Assembly: GCA_016210055.1 (NCBI GenBank)
Contig: JACQUZ010000130.1
Location: forward strand, 1-52,287
Direction: 5' to 3'
Source of the DNA: Deltaproteobacteria bacterium
GTDB taxonomy: Bacteria > Myxococcota_A > Polyangia > Haliangiales > SHYZ01
DNA: 52,287 nucleotides
Translations under genes and position numbers: made by a program
Shown: positions 22,310-33,843 of the stretch, one piece after another
Numbering within the stretch: position 1 is the stretch's first letter
Layout of the letters: each line of letters opens with the position of its first letter
The notes under the pieces: generated by a model
Databases searched by the model: none
Told to the model about the DNA's origin: nothing
The model's input: the letters and a program-made list of their open reading frames with translations, nothing else

Positions 22310-23296
22310 CTACTGGCACAGCTGTCTCGCTTCGTTGACGCACGTCGAGTCCCACTGCGTCGTGAAGCAATAGGGATCCCGAGTCGTGACCAGGGCCACG
22401 CAGCTTGAGCAATCGCGGCTGATGGGGGCCCCGGTCGAGTAAGGGCTTCGGCAGCCCCGAAGCGTGCTCACGTAGGCCGTGACCACGTCCCGGGCTCTAT
22501 TGCTGCCGCATCGATAATAGGCGCCATTGCTGCCGTCGCGAGAAGTGCATGTGGACGCGCAGGCGCCGCGGATTGCCCTCGTGCAGGTGCTGTCCCCGTT
22601 GCAGCGGCGCAGGCTGGCGCGCGCCACGTCAACGAGGCATGCGTTCTCACCGGCGCGCCAATCAGAGCCTGTAAAGTAATTGCCCCAAAAAGCAGCTTCA
22701 GCGTAGGGATAGCCGGCGCTCTCGCCTGCCTCAAGACTCACCATGTCGCTCGTGGAAGGAACGCTCGTCGCTCCTGTCGCGATGCGCATGGAGACGAGCT
22801 CCTGCACGCTCCTTCCATTGAGGTGGGCAAAGACACAGGCGGACACGAGTCTCTGGCAAGCCCCTTCACAGGTGCCGCTGCCCCACTCGCTTGCGAGGCC
22901 CAGGCGCCCTTCGTAAGAAGCTTCTCCAACGACGATCCAGGTGCTCGCGGGGAGAGCGCAGTCGACGACGTACGCGAGCGCTTTCTGGGCTCTGCCGTCT
23001 ACCGTCGATCCAGCGAGGATTGGCGCCGCCAGCTGGGCGTCCGGCAGCTTGTAGCGTGTCAATTGCCACCTGTACGCTCCCAGGCGGTCCAGGTCGCTGG
23101 CAGAAACCCCGTTCTTCGATATCTGCGGCAGGGACGGGGGATCGTTGAAGACTAGTCCGCCCGTGCCACCCATCATTGAGCCGCGCGCCCGCAATTCACT
23201 CTCGCTACCTTCGACGGATTGATCGTCGTCGATTGCGGCACACGCCCCAGAAAGCAACCCACTGATTCCGATCAGGGAAAGCAATCTCGTGTCCAT
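22310..23296 (-). CDS. Cys-rich lipoprotein, paralogue B
   Basis: 328 residues. The ATG at 23296 is set by GGAGG 6 nt upstream and by the signal MDTRLLSLIGISGLLSGAC (lipobox SGAC); the open frame runs on upstream but is not coding. The mature part mirrors paralogue A: SASDLDRLGAYR, AYVVDCALPASTW, SACVFAHLNGRSV, NYFTGSDWRAGENACLVD, NGDSTCTRAIRGACAST and a final Cys-Gln. The C-terminal module is the best conserved, even at the DNA level; the linker after the lipobox differs. Its own promoter suggests independent control. Function unknown. Confidence 0.87.
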   Translation of the reverse strand: MDTRLLSLIGISGLLSGACAAIDDDQSVEGSESELRARGSMMGGTGGLVFNDPPSLPQISKNGVSASDLDRLGAYRWQLTRYKLPDAQLAAPILAGSTVDGRAQKALAYVVDCALPASTWIVVGEASYEGRLGLASEWGSGTCEGACQRLVSACVFAHLNGRSVQELVSMRIATGATSVPSTSDMVSLEAGESAGYPYAEAAFWGNYFTGSDWRAGENACLVDVARASLRRCNGDSTCTRAIRGACASTCTSRDGSNGAYYRCGSNRARDVVTAYVSTLRGCRSPYSTGAPISRDCSSCVALVTTRDPYCFTTQWDSTCVNEARQLCQ

Positions 23297-23328
23297 CCAA
23301 GACCTCCAAGCCAAAGGCACAAGAGCGG

Positions 23329-23361
23329 AAATTAGTCGAACGCTTGAAGTGGGGTCAAGCG
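23329..23361 (-). promoter_or_regulatory. Promoter of lipoprotein B overlapped by an inverted repeat
   Basis: On the minus strand TTGACC (23358-23353), an 18-bp spacer and TAATTT (23334-23329) lie 33 nt before the ATG. A perfect 7-bp inverted repeat, CGCTTGA (23341-23347) and TCAAGCG (23355-23361) around a 7-bp loop, covers the -35 box and part of the spacer, where a repressor or activator could bind. The same 134-bp gap also feeds the divergent kinase gene. Confidence 0.5.
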
Positions 23362-23430
23362 AAATGCCCGTCTGAACGGTTTTTCGCTGTGAGTTGGCAA
23401 AACCTGGCAGAAAAGGTGTGTTAGAAGTGC

Positions 23431-24840
23431 ATGAATGGGAGATCGATGAAGGATCCAGCGAAATTCCGACTCGTGAACACCCTCGTGGCACCGCCACGCG
23501 TCGAGACCCCACTGCCCGGCGCGACGCGCTCTGTTTCAGAGGACATGCCGGGCCCAGGGCTTCAAGTGAGTGGGTACACGATTGATTCGCTTCGAGCCGA
23601 GGGGGGATTCGCATGGATCTACCGAGCCCGCTCACGCGCCACCGGGCGCGTGGTGGCCCTCAAGGTGCTCGCCAAGGTCCTGTCCACGTCGTCGGAGATC
23701 CTCGAGCGTTTCCGCCGGGAGGCGCTCATGCTCAATCGCTTGCAACACCCCAATATCGTCGAGTTCATCGATTGCGGGGAAATCGAGAAGGGGTGGCCCT
23801 TCATCGCCATGGAGTGGCTAGAAGGGCGCGACCTGAACGCTGAGCTCAAGGAGCGGGGAGCGCTCTCCCCCGACGAGGCGCTCGGGGTCATGGAGGAGCT
23901 TTGCGCCGCCCTCTCAGCGGCCCATGCTCTTGGGATCGTGCATCGTGACCTCAAGGCACACAACGTCGTGGCGTTGCCCCGAGGGGATTGGTTCACCTGC
24001 AAGCTCGTCGATTTCGGCATCGCCAAGCTCGTCGCAGGAGACAACCTGTCGGACCTGACCAGCAGCAGCATCGTGGTCGGCACGCCGCAATTCATGGCGC
24101 CCGAGCAGATTCTCCACCAGGAAATCGACGCGCGTACCGACATCTATGGGCTCGGGCTGCTCCTTTATCAGCTGGTGACCGGGCAGCCGCCGTTTCGCGC
24201 CGACACGGTGATCGAAGTGGAGGAGCTTCAGCTCTCCGCGCCCCCTCCTCATGCGAGAGACCTCGTGCCCGTGAGCGATGCGTTCGACGCCGTCATCACC
24301 CGCTGCCTTGAAAAGCAGAAGGAACGGCGATTCGGATCCGTCGAGGAGTTCCTCGGTGCGTTGCGCAGGGCGATCTCGAAGGAACGCGCAACCGCCGCGC
24401 CGGCTTCCGAAATTGCAGTTGCCTTGAGCATCGAGGCGCGAGTTTCCGAAGCCATGGCGAGCGACGATTCGGCGCTCGACGAGCTCGCGTGCGTTCTCGA
24501 TGAGGCGTCCTGCGCCTGCACCGACATGGGACTCGACATCGCCATGGAAACGCCCACTGGGCTTCTGGCCGTGATGGTCCTTTCCCAGGAAGCAGGTGCA
24601 GCCAAAGCGCAGGCACATCAGGTGGCGGCCCTGGGAGGGCGAATTGTCCGTGAGCTAGCCAGGCCAAGCGGCAACATCACGCTGACCCTCTCTTGCCACG
24701 TGGCACCGGCCATGCTGGACGCGTTCGGAAAAGCCGTCGACGGCGAGCTCTTCAAGCTCGGTGAGTGGATCCCCTGCTCTCTCGGGCAAGGGCTCACGAT
24801 TACCCCGGCTGCGGCGGCATTCCTCGAGCGCGCCGAGTAG
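23431..24840 (+). CDS. Soluble Ser/Thr protein kinase
   Basis: 469 residues. The kinase domain (about 47-325) is intact: glycine loop AEGGFAWIYRA, VALK (Lys78), HRDLKAHNVV (His171, Asp173; Ala replaces the usual Pro), DFGIAK (184-189) and MAPEQ (213-215). The C-terminal 140 residues have no membrane segment and include VLSQEAGAAKAQAHQVAALGG and LGQGLTITPAAAAFLERAE, weakly like the cyclase-type region of the larger kinase (ITPAAAAFLE against VTPEATALLE). The start may be 23431 or the ATG at 23446, which has GGGAG just before it. It is divergent from lipoprotein B. Confidence 0.92.
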   Translation: MNGRSMKDPAKFRLVNTLVAPPRVETPLPGATRSVSEDMPGPGLQVSGYTIDSLRAEGGFAWIYRARSRATGRVVALKVLAKVLSTSSEILERFRREALMLNRLQHPNIVEFIDCGEIEKGWPFIAMEWLEGRDLNAELKERGALSPDEALGVMEELCAALSAAHALGIVHRDLKAHNVVALPRGDWFTCKLVDFGIAKLVAGDNLSDLTSSSIVVGTPQFMAPEQILHQEIDARTDIYGLGLLLYQLVTGQPPFRADTVIEVEELQLSAPPPHARDLVPVSDAFDAVITRCLEKQKERRFGSVEEFLGALRRAISKERATAAPASEIAVALSIEARVSEAMASDDSALDELACVLDEASCACTDMGLDIAMETPTGLLAVMVLSQEAGAAKAQAHQVAALGGRIVRELARPSGNITLTLSCHVAPAMLDAFGKAVDGELFKLGEWIPCSLGQGLTITPAAAAFLERAE

Positions 24841-24874
24841 CCGAACGCCTCGGTGGAATGAACCCTCGGGCGGA

Positions 24875-26038
24875 TCATGCTCCGGCTGGCGGCGGTGGGA
24901 TATCCATGGGCGCCGCCAGCGCGTGCGCAACCGCCTCTGGGATCTTTTCATGGGGCAGGCCCTTCCAGAACACGTGCCACGAGGCGAGCCGCACCATGCC
25001 GTCGCACTGATTCGCGTACCACCCGTGGATGGGGTTCTTGGGCCGTGCCCGCCAAATCAGCGTGGGATAGTCAGAGGTGACCAGGTCCCACAAGTCGCGC
25101 CCCATCCCTTCCCCTTGGGCCTCTCGGTCGACGGCGAACTTGGTCAGGTATCCTCCAAGAGGCGTGTCTGCCACAACAGCTGCGCCTCGGTAGTTCTCCT
25201 CGAGATAGACGCGGGAAACCGGGCGAGCGAAGAACTCCTCCACTGGCGCACGGCCAAAACTCGAGGTCAAGAGCGCCCGCAGGCGTTCCCTGTCCACTTC
25301 GACCAGGCCCTGTTTCCGCTCGATGACAAAGCCGCGGCGAAGAAGGGTGCCTGCTCCCTTGACCGTGAACAGCTCGCGCAGGAGCTCGAGCGGGGACGTG
25401 ACCGCGATGAGTAGCTTGTGTGAGACCAGGTCGAGAGCCAAGCGGCGGGATTGCGAGAGCAGGAGCTGCTGCTTCTTGGATAGCTCGGGTGACGCGGCGA
25501 GCTCCTCGTAATCAGTTGTAAGGTTCACGAGGGGAACCAAGGCCCCGCGGAGCCTGAGGCCGCCCCGACGATGGAGGAAGATCAGCTTGCGGGTCTTCAT
25601 CGAGGCGAGCAGCGTGCCCAGGCGGAGAAAGCGCTCATCGACGCTCTTTCCATCCCCCGGGCCAAAGGGAACAATGGGGAGCTTCCCAGACTGAACCGTG
25701 GACACGATTGAATCAGGGCCTTCGGGGCCCACGGTGAGGGGGGTGACCGCTGCAGGCACGTCTTGCTTCTCGAGTCGCCTGCGGATGCGCGTCGCGTGTT
25801 CAAGCACGTCGTTGGGCTCGAACAGGCCGAGGACGACCACGGGCGTGAGCCCAAGTGCCGCGAGGAATCGCAAGTCGAGCACTACCGCGTCGAGGGCGTG
25901 TCTTGCCACGGTTCCGTCCACGGCGATGGTGGCGAATCTCTCCTTCTCTTGAGAACGAAAGAGCGCCAGGTAGAACTCGGCTTCGGACCTGCGGCCGACG
26001 CTCTCGAGGAACTTGAGGACGACGTCAGACGGCTCCAT
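24875..26038 (-). CDS. N-acetylglutamate synthase, vertebrate/fungal-type (kinase-like + GNAT)
   Basis: 387 residues. The N-terminal two-thirds is an amino-acid-kinase-like fold (LRFLAALGLTPVVVLGLF near 60, then KTRKLIFLHRRGGL). The C-terminal third is the DUF619/GNAT acetyltransferase domain: YLEENYRGAAVV, GGYLTKFAVDREAQGEGMG (acetyl-CoA loop), LIWRARPKNPIHGWY and DGMVRL. That pairing makes N-acetylglutamate from glutamate and acetyl-CoA, the first step of arginine synthesis. The ATG at 26038 overlaps the end of the upstream ArgE-like gene by 14 nt, matching a coupled arginine operon. Confidence 0.85.
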   Translation of the reverse strand: MEPSDVVLKFLESVGRRSEAEFYLALFRSQEKERFATIAVDGTVARHALDAVVLDLRFLAALGLTPVVVLGLFEPNDVLEHATRIRRRLEKQDVPAAVTPLTVGPEGPDSIVSTVQSGKLPIVPFGPGDGKSVDERFLRLGTLLASMKTRKLIFLHRRGGLRLRGALVPLVNLTTDYEELAASPELSKKQQLLLSQSRRLALDLVSHKLLIAVTSPLELLRELFTVKGAGTLLRRGFVIERKQGLVEVDRERLRALLTSSFGRAPVEEFFARPVSRVYLEENYRGAAVVADTPLGGYLTKFAVDREAQGEGMGRDLWDLVTSDYPTLIWRARPKNPIHGWYANQCDGMVRLASWHVFWKGLPHEKIPEAVAHALAAPMDIPPPPAGA

Positions 26039-27113
26039 GGAACATCCTGGCGAAGATGCGCTTGGCATCCTCGAGATCCCCGATGCTCACCCACTCGCCC
26101 GGGGCGTGCGCCTGGGAGACATCCCCAGGCCCAAATACGACGGCGTCCATGCCCGCGGACGCGAAAACCGCAGCTTCGGTCCAAAATGACAGGTCCATGG
26201 GAGACACGACAGCTTGTCCCAAGAGCGGCATGAAGGATTGGACATTACGGGTGGCGAATGGGGGGTTGTCCAGCGCGACGCGGACTTGTGCGCTAGGCAC
26301 CACCCGATGCGCCAGGTTGAAGAGCTCGCTCCCAAGAGAGGTGGTGTCCGTTCCAGGTGGCGGCCTCAGGGAAAAGCAGAGCGTGGCAGCGTCGGGAACC
26401 ACGTTGAACGCCACCCCACCTTCGAGCTTGGCCACGTTCATGCACATGCCGGGAAACCCTGGCGGGCCCGTGTCTCGACGCTCTCTTCCCCAGTCGGCGA
26501 GCGCTACCGCCAGGCGCGCGAGCTCGGCGATGGGTGCTGGCATGAAGTCCGCGCGCGAGGAGTGACCACCTTCGCCCTGAAAGCGCGCCTCGAGAGCGAG
26601 GATGCCGCGATGCCGAGTTCCCACTCGGCACCCCGTTGGCTCGCAGGCAATCGCGCGGACAATGCCCCGCGCGGCCGGGGTCTTGAGAAACGCGCGCACG
26701 CACGTGCCGTTTCGTTCCTCGTCCCCCGAGAAGAGAAAGGCCAAGTCACGCGGCCGTGTCTCCTCGAGGCAGGCGAGAAGGCATGCGATCGCTCCCTTCG
26801 TATCCGCCGCCCCGAGTCCGATTACCCGCCCGTTGTCAATGCGCGCGGTGAGGGGATCAGAGGTCCAGCCTAGGTTCCTTGGGACCGTGTCGACGTGCGC
26901 ATTGACGACAACACGTGGGGTGCCCCAGCGAGCGTACACGTACGCCCCGTTGCGCGGGCCCTCACGTCCAGGGACATCTACGAGCGCGAGCTCGTCCGGG
27001 TGGTGAGTGGAAAGACGTTCGGCGATGTGCTCTGCAAGAGCGCGCTCGTTTCCGCCGGGGTTTTGCGTGTCAAAGCGGATCAGCTGGCAAAGGATTTCCG
27101 GGAGGGACGGCAA
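26025..27113 (-). CDS. M20 family deacetylase (ArgE/DapE-like)
   Basis: A 362-residue zinc-dependent amidohydrolase. Metal-site motifs are VVVNAHVDTVP near residue 70 and LGAADTKGA near 101, with the catalytic and ligand Glu in FSGDEERNGT near 130. The dimerisation lid follows (GEGGHSSRADF). The length and the neighbouring N-acetylglutamate synthase favour N-acetylornithine deacetylase (ArgE) over succinyl-diaminopimelate desuccinylase. The start is TTG at 27113, with GAGG 6 nt upstream and 15 nt after the SDR stop. Confidence 0.88.
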   Translation of the reverse strand: MPSLPEILCQLIRFDTQNPGGNERALAEHIAERLSTHHPDELALVDVPGREGPRNGAYVYARWGTPRVVVNAHVDTVPRNLGWTSDPLTARIDNGRVIGLGAADTKGAIACLLACLEETRPRDLAFLFSGDEERNGTCVRAFLKTPAARGIVRAIACEPTGCRVGTRHRGILALEARFQGEGGHSSRADFMPAPIAELARLAVALADWGRERRDTGPPGFPGMCMNVAKLEGGVAFNVVPDAATLCFSLRPPPGTDTTSLGSELFNLAHRVVPSAQVRVALDNPPFATRNVQSFMPLLGQAVVSPMDLSFWTEAAVFASAGMDAVVFGPGDVSQAHAPGEWVSIGDLEDAKRIFARMFHGAV

Positions 27114-27128
27114 GCCTTACCTCGTGGA

Positions 27129-27959
27129 TCAAAGGCGACCGGCATTGACCTTGAAGTCAAATCCGACTCGCGGAGGCTCCGAGTTGGGGTCGCAACGATA
27201 CTTGACGAAGTCGGTTTCCCCCTCGGCGCGGAGGAAATCCTCATCGATGAGGGCGTGGCCCGTGAAGGTGCGCGGCTCCTTCGCGAAGATCTTCAGCGTG
27301 CAATCGGCGAGGATATCCGCCTTGCGCCAGAGCGCCGGGGTTCCGAGCGCCCAGTTGATCGTCGCATAGCTCTCCACCATGGTCGCCGGCCAAAGGGCGT
27401 TGGCCGCCACGTTCTTGTCCTTCACCTCGTCGGCAAGACCGTGGGCGATGAGGGTCATGCCATACTTGCTAATCGCATAGCCGATTTTTCCGCCCGCGGC
27501 CTTGACGTCAATAGGCGGGGACATCATGAGCACGTGCCCATAGCCCTGCTGAATCATGGCGGGGAGAACGTGGTAGGTGCAGGCGAACGCCCCGCGAGCA
27601 TTGACCTCCATGACTAGGTCAAAGCGTTTCATCGGGGTTTCAATGAGAGACCGCCAGTGCAGCGCTCCGGCGTTGTTCACGAGGTAGTCAATGCGTCCTA
27701 ACTTATCGAGGGCACCCTTCACGGCGCGCTCGACGCTGCTCTCGTCGCGCACGTCCACTTGAATGGCCAGGGCGCGGCGTCCCAGTTTTTCTATCTCCTG
27801 GGCGGCTTCGTAAATTGTACCGGGGAGCCGAGGGTCCGGCTCCGTAGTCTTGGCAGCCACGACGATGTCGCAGCCCTCCTTGGCGAGAGCTAGGGCGATG
27901 CACTTCCCTACGCCACGGGAGGCTCCGGTGATGAACGCAACTCGACCTTGGAATTTCAT
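27129..27959 (-). CDS. Short-chain dehydrogenase (HSDL2-like)
   Basis: A 276-residue classical SDR: TGASRGVGK near 11-19, LVNNAG near 92-97 and the catalytic YAISK near 160. Sequence features such as VVAAKTTEPDPRLPGTIY, SPPIDVKAAGG and NALWPATMVESYA match the HSDL2/SCP2-associated SDR family, thought to act on fatty or steroid-like substrates. It is the first gene of the SDR-ArgE-NAGS run. Whether it serves arginine metabolism or is merely co-transcribed is unclear. Confidence 0.9.
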   Translation of the reverse strand: MKFQGRVAFITGASRGVGKCIALALAKEGCDIVVAAKTTEPDPRLPGTIYEAAQEIEKLGRRALAIQVDVRDESSVERAVKGALDKLGRIDYLVNNAGALHWRSLIETPMKRFDLVMEVNARGAFACTYHVLPAMIQQGYGHVLMMSPPIDVKAAGGKIGYAISKYGMTLIAHGLADEVKDKNVAANALWPATMVESYATINWALGTPALWRKADILADCTLKIFAKEPRTFTGHALIDEDFLRAEGETDFVKYRCDPNSEPPRVGFDFKVNAGRL

Positions 27960-28019
27960 GGGCGTGAGGTTACACCGCTTGGGCGGGAGGGCGATAGCGA
28001 AGATGGGAAGGCCGCCTGT

Positions 28020-28049
28020 TAAGGGAGTCCCGTCGACGGGACTCCCTTA
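28020..28049. terminator. 30-bp perfect palindrome, strong bidirectional hairpin
   Basis: TAAGGGAGTCCCGTC is followed directly by its exact reverse complement, giving a 15-bp stem that is GC-rich in the middle and ends in A/T. It lies 19 nt after the stop of the YjfB-like gene and 60 nt before the SDR start on the same strand, so it probably ends the small gene's message. The central GTCGAC is also a self-complementary site. Confidence 0.75.
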
Positions 28050-28068
28050 TTCGGGCGGGCAGCCTGCG

Positions 28069-28248
28069 TCAGCCGAAGACGTCCACGTTCTTCCCCTTGC
28101 CGTCGGCGCTTTGAATCAGCAGGGCGGCCTGCTGACCCTGCTCCTTGGCGATGTCCTGCGCCTTCTTGAGGACATGTACCGACGCCTGCCTGTCCACCTG
28201 GGCGCGATCGAGGGCAACGCTGACCCCTGCCAGTGCCGAAAGCTCCAT
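28069..28248 (-). CDS. YjfB-family small protein (putative motility protein)
   Basis: 59 residues starting MELSALAGVSVALDRAQVD, then ASVHVLKKAQDIAKEQGQQ and AALLIQSADG. This matches the YjfB family, short helical proteins first noted next to flagellar genes. The ATG at 28248 follows GGAGAGG by 7 nt; the longer frame to 28344 lacks any ribosome site. The family's function is unknown. No flagellar genes are present here. A strong terminator follows. Confidence 0.75.
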   Translation of the reverse strand: MELSALAGVSVALDRAQVDRQASVHVLKKAQDIAKEQGQQAALLIQSADGKGKNVDVFG

Positions 28249-28346
28249 GCGCACACCTCTCTCCTTGTGGTTCGCATTGGTTTCGGCCGTTTTTGGAGAA
28301 ACTGAACCCGTCACCGCCCATGCCCAAGGTGCGGCGACAACCACTT

Positions 28347-32009
<3,663 letters not shown>

Positions 32010-32052
32010 GGGAACATCCGTCCAGATTCGTGCAAAGAGAAGGGAAGATGGC

Positions 32053-32718
32053 ATGGGGCGACCAAGGGGTCAAGGCGAGCCAAAGCGCGAGAAGTCACGG
32101 CGAGCACGGGAGAATCCCGCGGTATCGCTGTGCGCGCAGGATCCCAAGCTCGCCCCAATCGTGCAGGCCGTTGGGCCGTATAGATTCCGCCCGCAATCAG
32201 GCGGGACCCATTTCGCTCACGTGGTGCGCGCCATTATCTTTCAGCAGCTTTCCAGCAAGGCGGCGAGTTGCATCTTGGAGAGGTTCTTGGGCCTCTTTGG
32301 TGGACGCCAGCCCACGCCGAGGGAGCTCCTCGGAACCCCCGAGATGGCGCTCCGCGCCGCGGGCCTTTCCAGGCAGAAGCTCTCCTACCTGAGGGACTTG
32401 TCTGAAAAAGCAGAATCGGGCGCGGTCCTGATAGAGAGCCTGCACGAGCTCGACGACGACGCGCTCGTTGATACCCTCACCCAGGTCAATGGCGTTGGAA
32501 CCTGGACCGCGCAGATGTTTCTCATCTTCCGCCTTGGCCGCAAGGACGTGCTTCCGGCCACGGATCTTGGAATTCGCAAGGCAGTCATGCTTGCTCGCCG
32601 AATGCGCGACTTGCCCACTCCGAAGGAGGTAGAACGGGTGGGAGAGAACTGGCGACCGTATCGATCAGTCGCAAGTTGGTATCTCTGGCGAAGCTTGGAC
32701 AACGGCTTTTGGGCGTAG
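32053..32718 (+). CDS. DNA-3-methyladenine glycosylase II (HhH-GPD)
   Basis: A 221-residue base-excision enzyme of the AlkA type. Motifs: [19 protein letters not shown] (substrate pocket), the helix-hairpin-helix [14 protein letters not shown] and the catalytic Asp in [11 protein letters not shown]. It removes alkylated purines from DNA. The ATG at 32053 has AGGGA 8 nt upstream; the long open frame before it is the antisense of metH. It ends inside a hairpin shared with the convergent CBS gene. Confidence 0.92.
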   Translation: MGRPRGQGEPKREKSRRARENPAVSLCAQDPKLAPIVQAVGPYRFRPQSGGTHFAHVVRAIIFQQLSSKAASCILERFLGLFGGRQPTPRELLGTPEMALRAAGLSRQKLSYLRDLSEKAESGAVLIESLHELDDDALVDTLTQVNGVGTWTAQMFLIFRLGRKDVLPATDLGIRKAVMLARRMRDLPTPKEVERVGENWRPYRSVASWYLWRSLDNGFWA

Positions 32719-32728
32719 GGCCCAAAAG
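32706..32728. terminator. Bidirectional terminator between convergent genes
   Basis: CTTTTGGGC (32706-32714) and GCCCAAAAG (32720-32728) form a 9-bp stem around GTAGG. The glycosylase stop TAG lies in the loop and the CBS stop is 2 nt beyond the stem. A/T pairs at the base give short U-runs on both strands. Confidence 0.65.
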
Positions 32729-32730
32729 AA

Positions 32731-33711
32731 TTAGCCATGGCTCTTGTCCGTCGTGCCTTCGCGCAGCAACCGGGCGGCGAGCGTGAGCAGATCCGTCTTG
32801 GTCACCACGCCGGCGAGCACGTGCGTCGATAAGTCAACGATCGGAATCGCATTAATGCGGTGCTGAAGCATTAACGCTGCAATCGTTGCAATCGACGTCG
32901 TGGGGGCGGACGTAATCACCTTGCGTGTCATGATTCGTTCGACCGGGTATTTCAGCACCTTGCGGGATTGGAGGTCGTCCTCGTCAAAGGCAAAGAGGTT
33001 GCCTCGAAATAGCCCCTGCGCTCGCTTGTCACGGCTCACGTGGGCTCTCCGCGCCGCGCCCGAAAGAGCAGGAAGCGTGCGGGCGATGTCTCGATCGGAG
33101 ACGATGCCGAGGAGATGCCCCTGACCATCGGTGATAAGGAGATGTCGGATCGCCCGAGCCTGCATCAACTCGATGACTGTCTTCAGGTCGTCTGTCGGGG
33201 AAACCTCATGAATACGCCCCGTGAGGAGCGCTGCTGCCACCCCGGCTTTTTCTGCGGCCCAACTCTCCAAGAGCAGCCTGGTCACGTCGTCGCTCGTGAC
33301 CATGCCGACGAGCTCCCGATCGCTCCCCACGACAACGGGCAGGCAGTCGATCTTGCGGGTCACCATCGTCTCTGCGACTTCGCTAATTGGGGTCTCGGGA
33401 TTGACCACGTGCGGGCAAGGGGTCATGACCCGATTGAGCGGCTCGGCCGTCACTTCCCTTTTTTCCAGGGAGGCGACTGCCCATGAATCAGAAGGAAGCG
33501 CCCGCAGGATATCCCGGTCGGAGATGATTCCCAGGAGGACCTGGCGCGTCTTGCCTCCTTTTCCGCTTCCGCGCTCCACGTCAACAATCGGAAGGTGTCG
33601 GAATTTCTGCTCTTCCAAGAAACGGGCAGCGTCGGCCACGGTCTTGGTAGGTGCGAGACACTTGACGTCCCGAACCATGATCGAAGAAACCGTTCTCATG
33701 ACCGCTGCCAT
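32731..33711 (-). CDS. Four-CBS (two Bateman module) regulatory protein
   Basis: 326 residues made of four CBS motifs and nothing else: SIMVRDVKCLAPTKTVADA with LLGIISDRDIL; VMTPCPHVVNPETPISEVA with LVGMVTSDDV; GRIHEVSPTDDLKTVIELM with LLGIVSDRDIA; and RIMTRKVITSAPTTS with LAGVVTKTDLL. CBS pairs bind adenine nucleotides and act as energy sensors. No effector domain is fused, so it must act on a partner. Inserts after the first and third motifs are unusually long and charged. It is divergent from the zinc-ribbon/fumC operon. Confidence 0.93.
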   Translation of the reverse strand: MAAVMRTVSSIMVRDVKCLAPTKTVADAARFLEEQKFRHLPIVDVERGSGKGGKTRQVLLGIISDRDILRALPSDSWAVASLEKREVTAEPLNRVMTPCPHVVNPETPISEVAETMVTRKIDCLPVVVGSDRELVGMVTSDDVTRLLLESWAAEKAGVAAALLTGRIHEVSPTDDLKTVIELMQARAIRHLLITDGQGHLLGIVSDRDIARTLPALSGAARRAHVSRDKRAQGLFRGNLFAFDEDDLQSRKVLKYPVERIMTRKVITSAPTTSIATIAALMLQHRINAIPIVDLSTHVLAGVVTKTDLLTLAARLLREGTTDKSHG

Positions 33712-33793
33712 GGCGCCTCACGCGAAAAGTGCCCGGCTGGCCGAGCCAAGGGCGCCCGACCGTTGCGAATCTAGTTTAGACGAGGACCTAACA

Positions 33794-33810
33794 CCCAGGC
33801 AAGGCCTGGG
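33794..33810. promoter_or_regulatory. Inverted repeat in the divergent CBS/zinc-ribbon promoter region
   Basis: CCCAGGC and GCCTGGG flank AAG, 34 nt before the zinc-ribbon ATG and 83 nt before the CBS start. It could be an operator or part of a leader hairpin. The rest of this 132-bp gap shows nothing recognisable. Confidence 0.35.
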
Positions 33811-33843
33811 ATTTACCCCGAGTCGTGGTATACACCCCAGACC

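Noticed and set aside
28249..28344. N-terminal extension of the YjfB-like protein
   Set aside because: The extension lacks a ribosome site and does not match the family; the internal ATG has GGAGAGG.
32010..32054. Longer metH start at 32054
   Set aside because: The later ATG at 32009 gives the usual MetH N-terminal length and avoids overlapping the divergent gene; the question is not fully closed.
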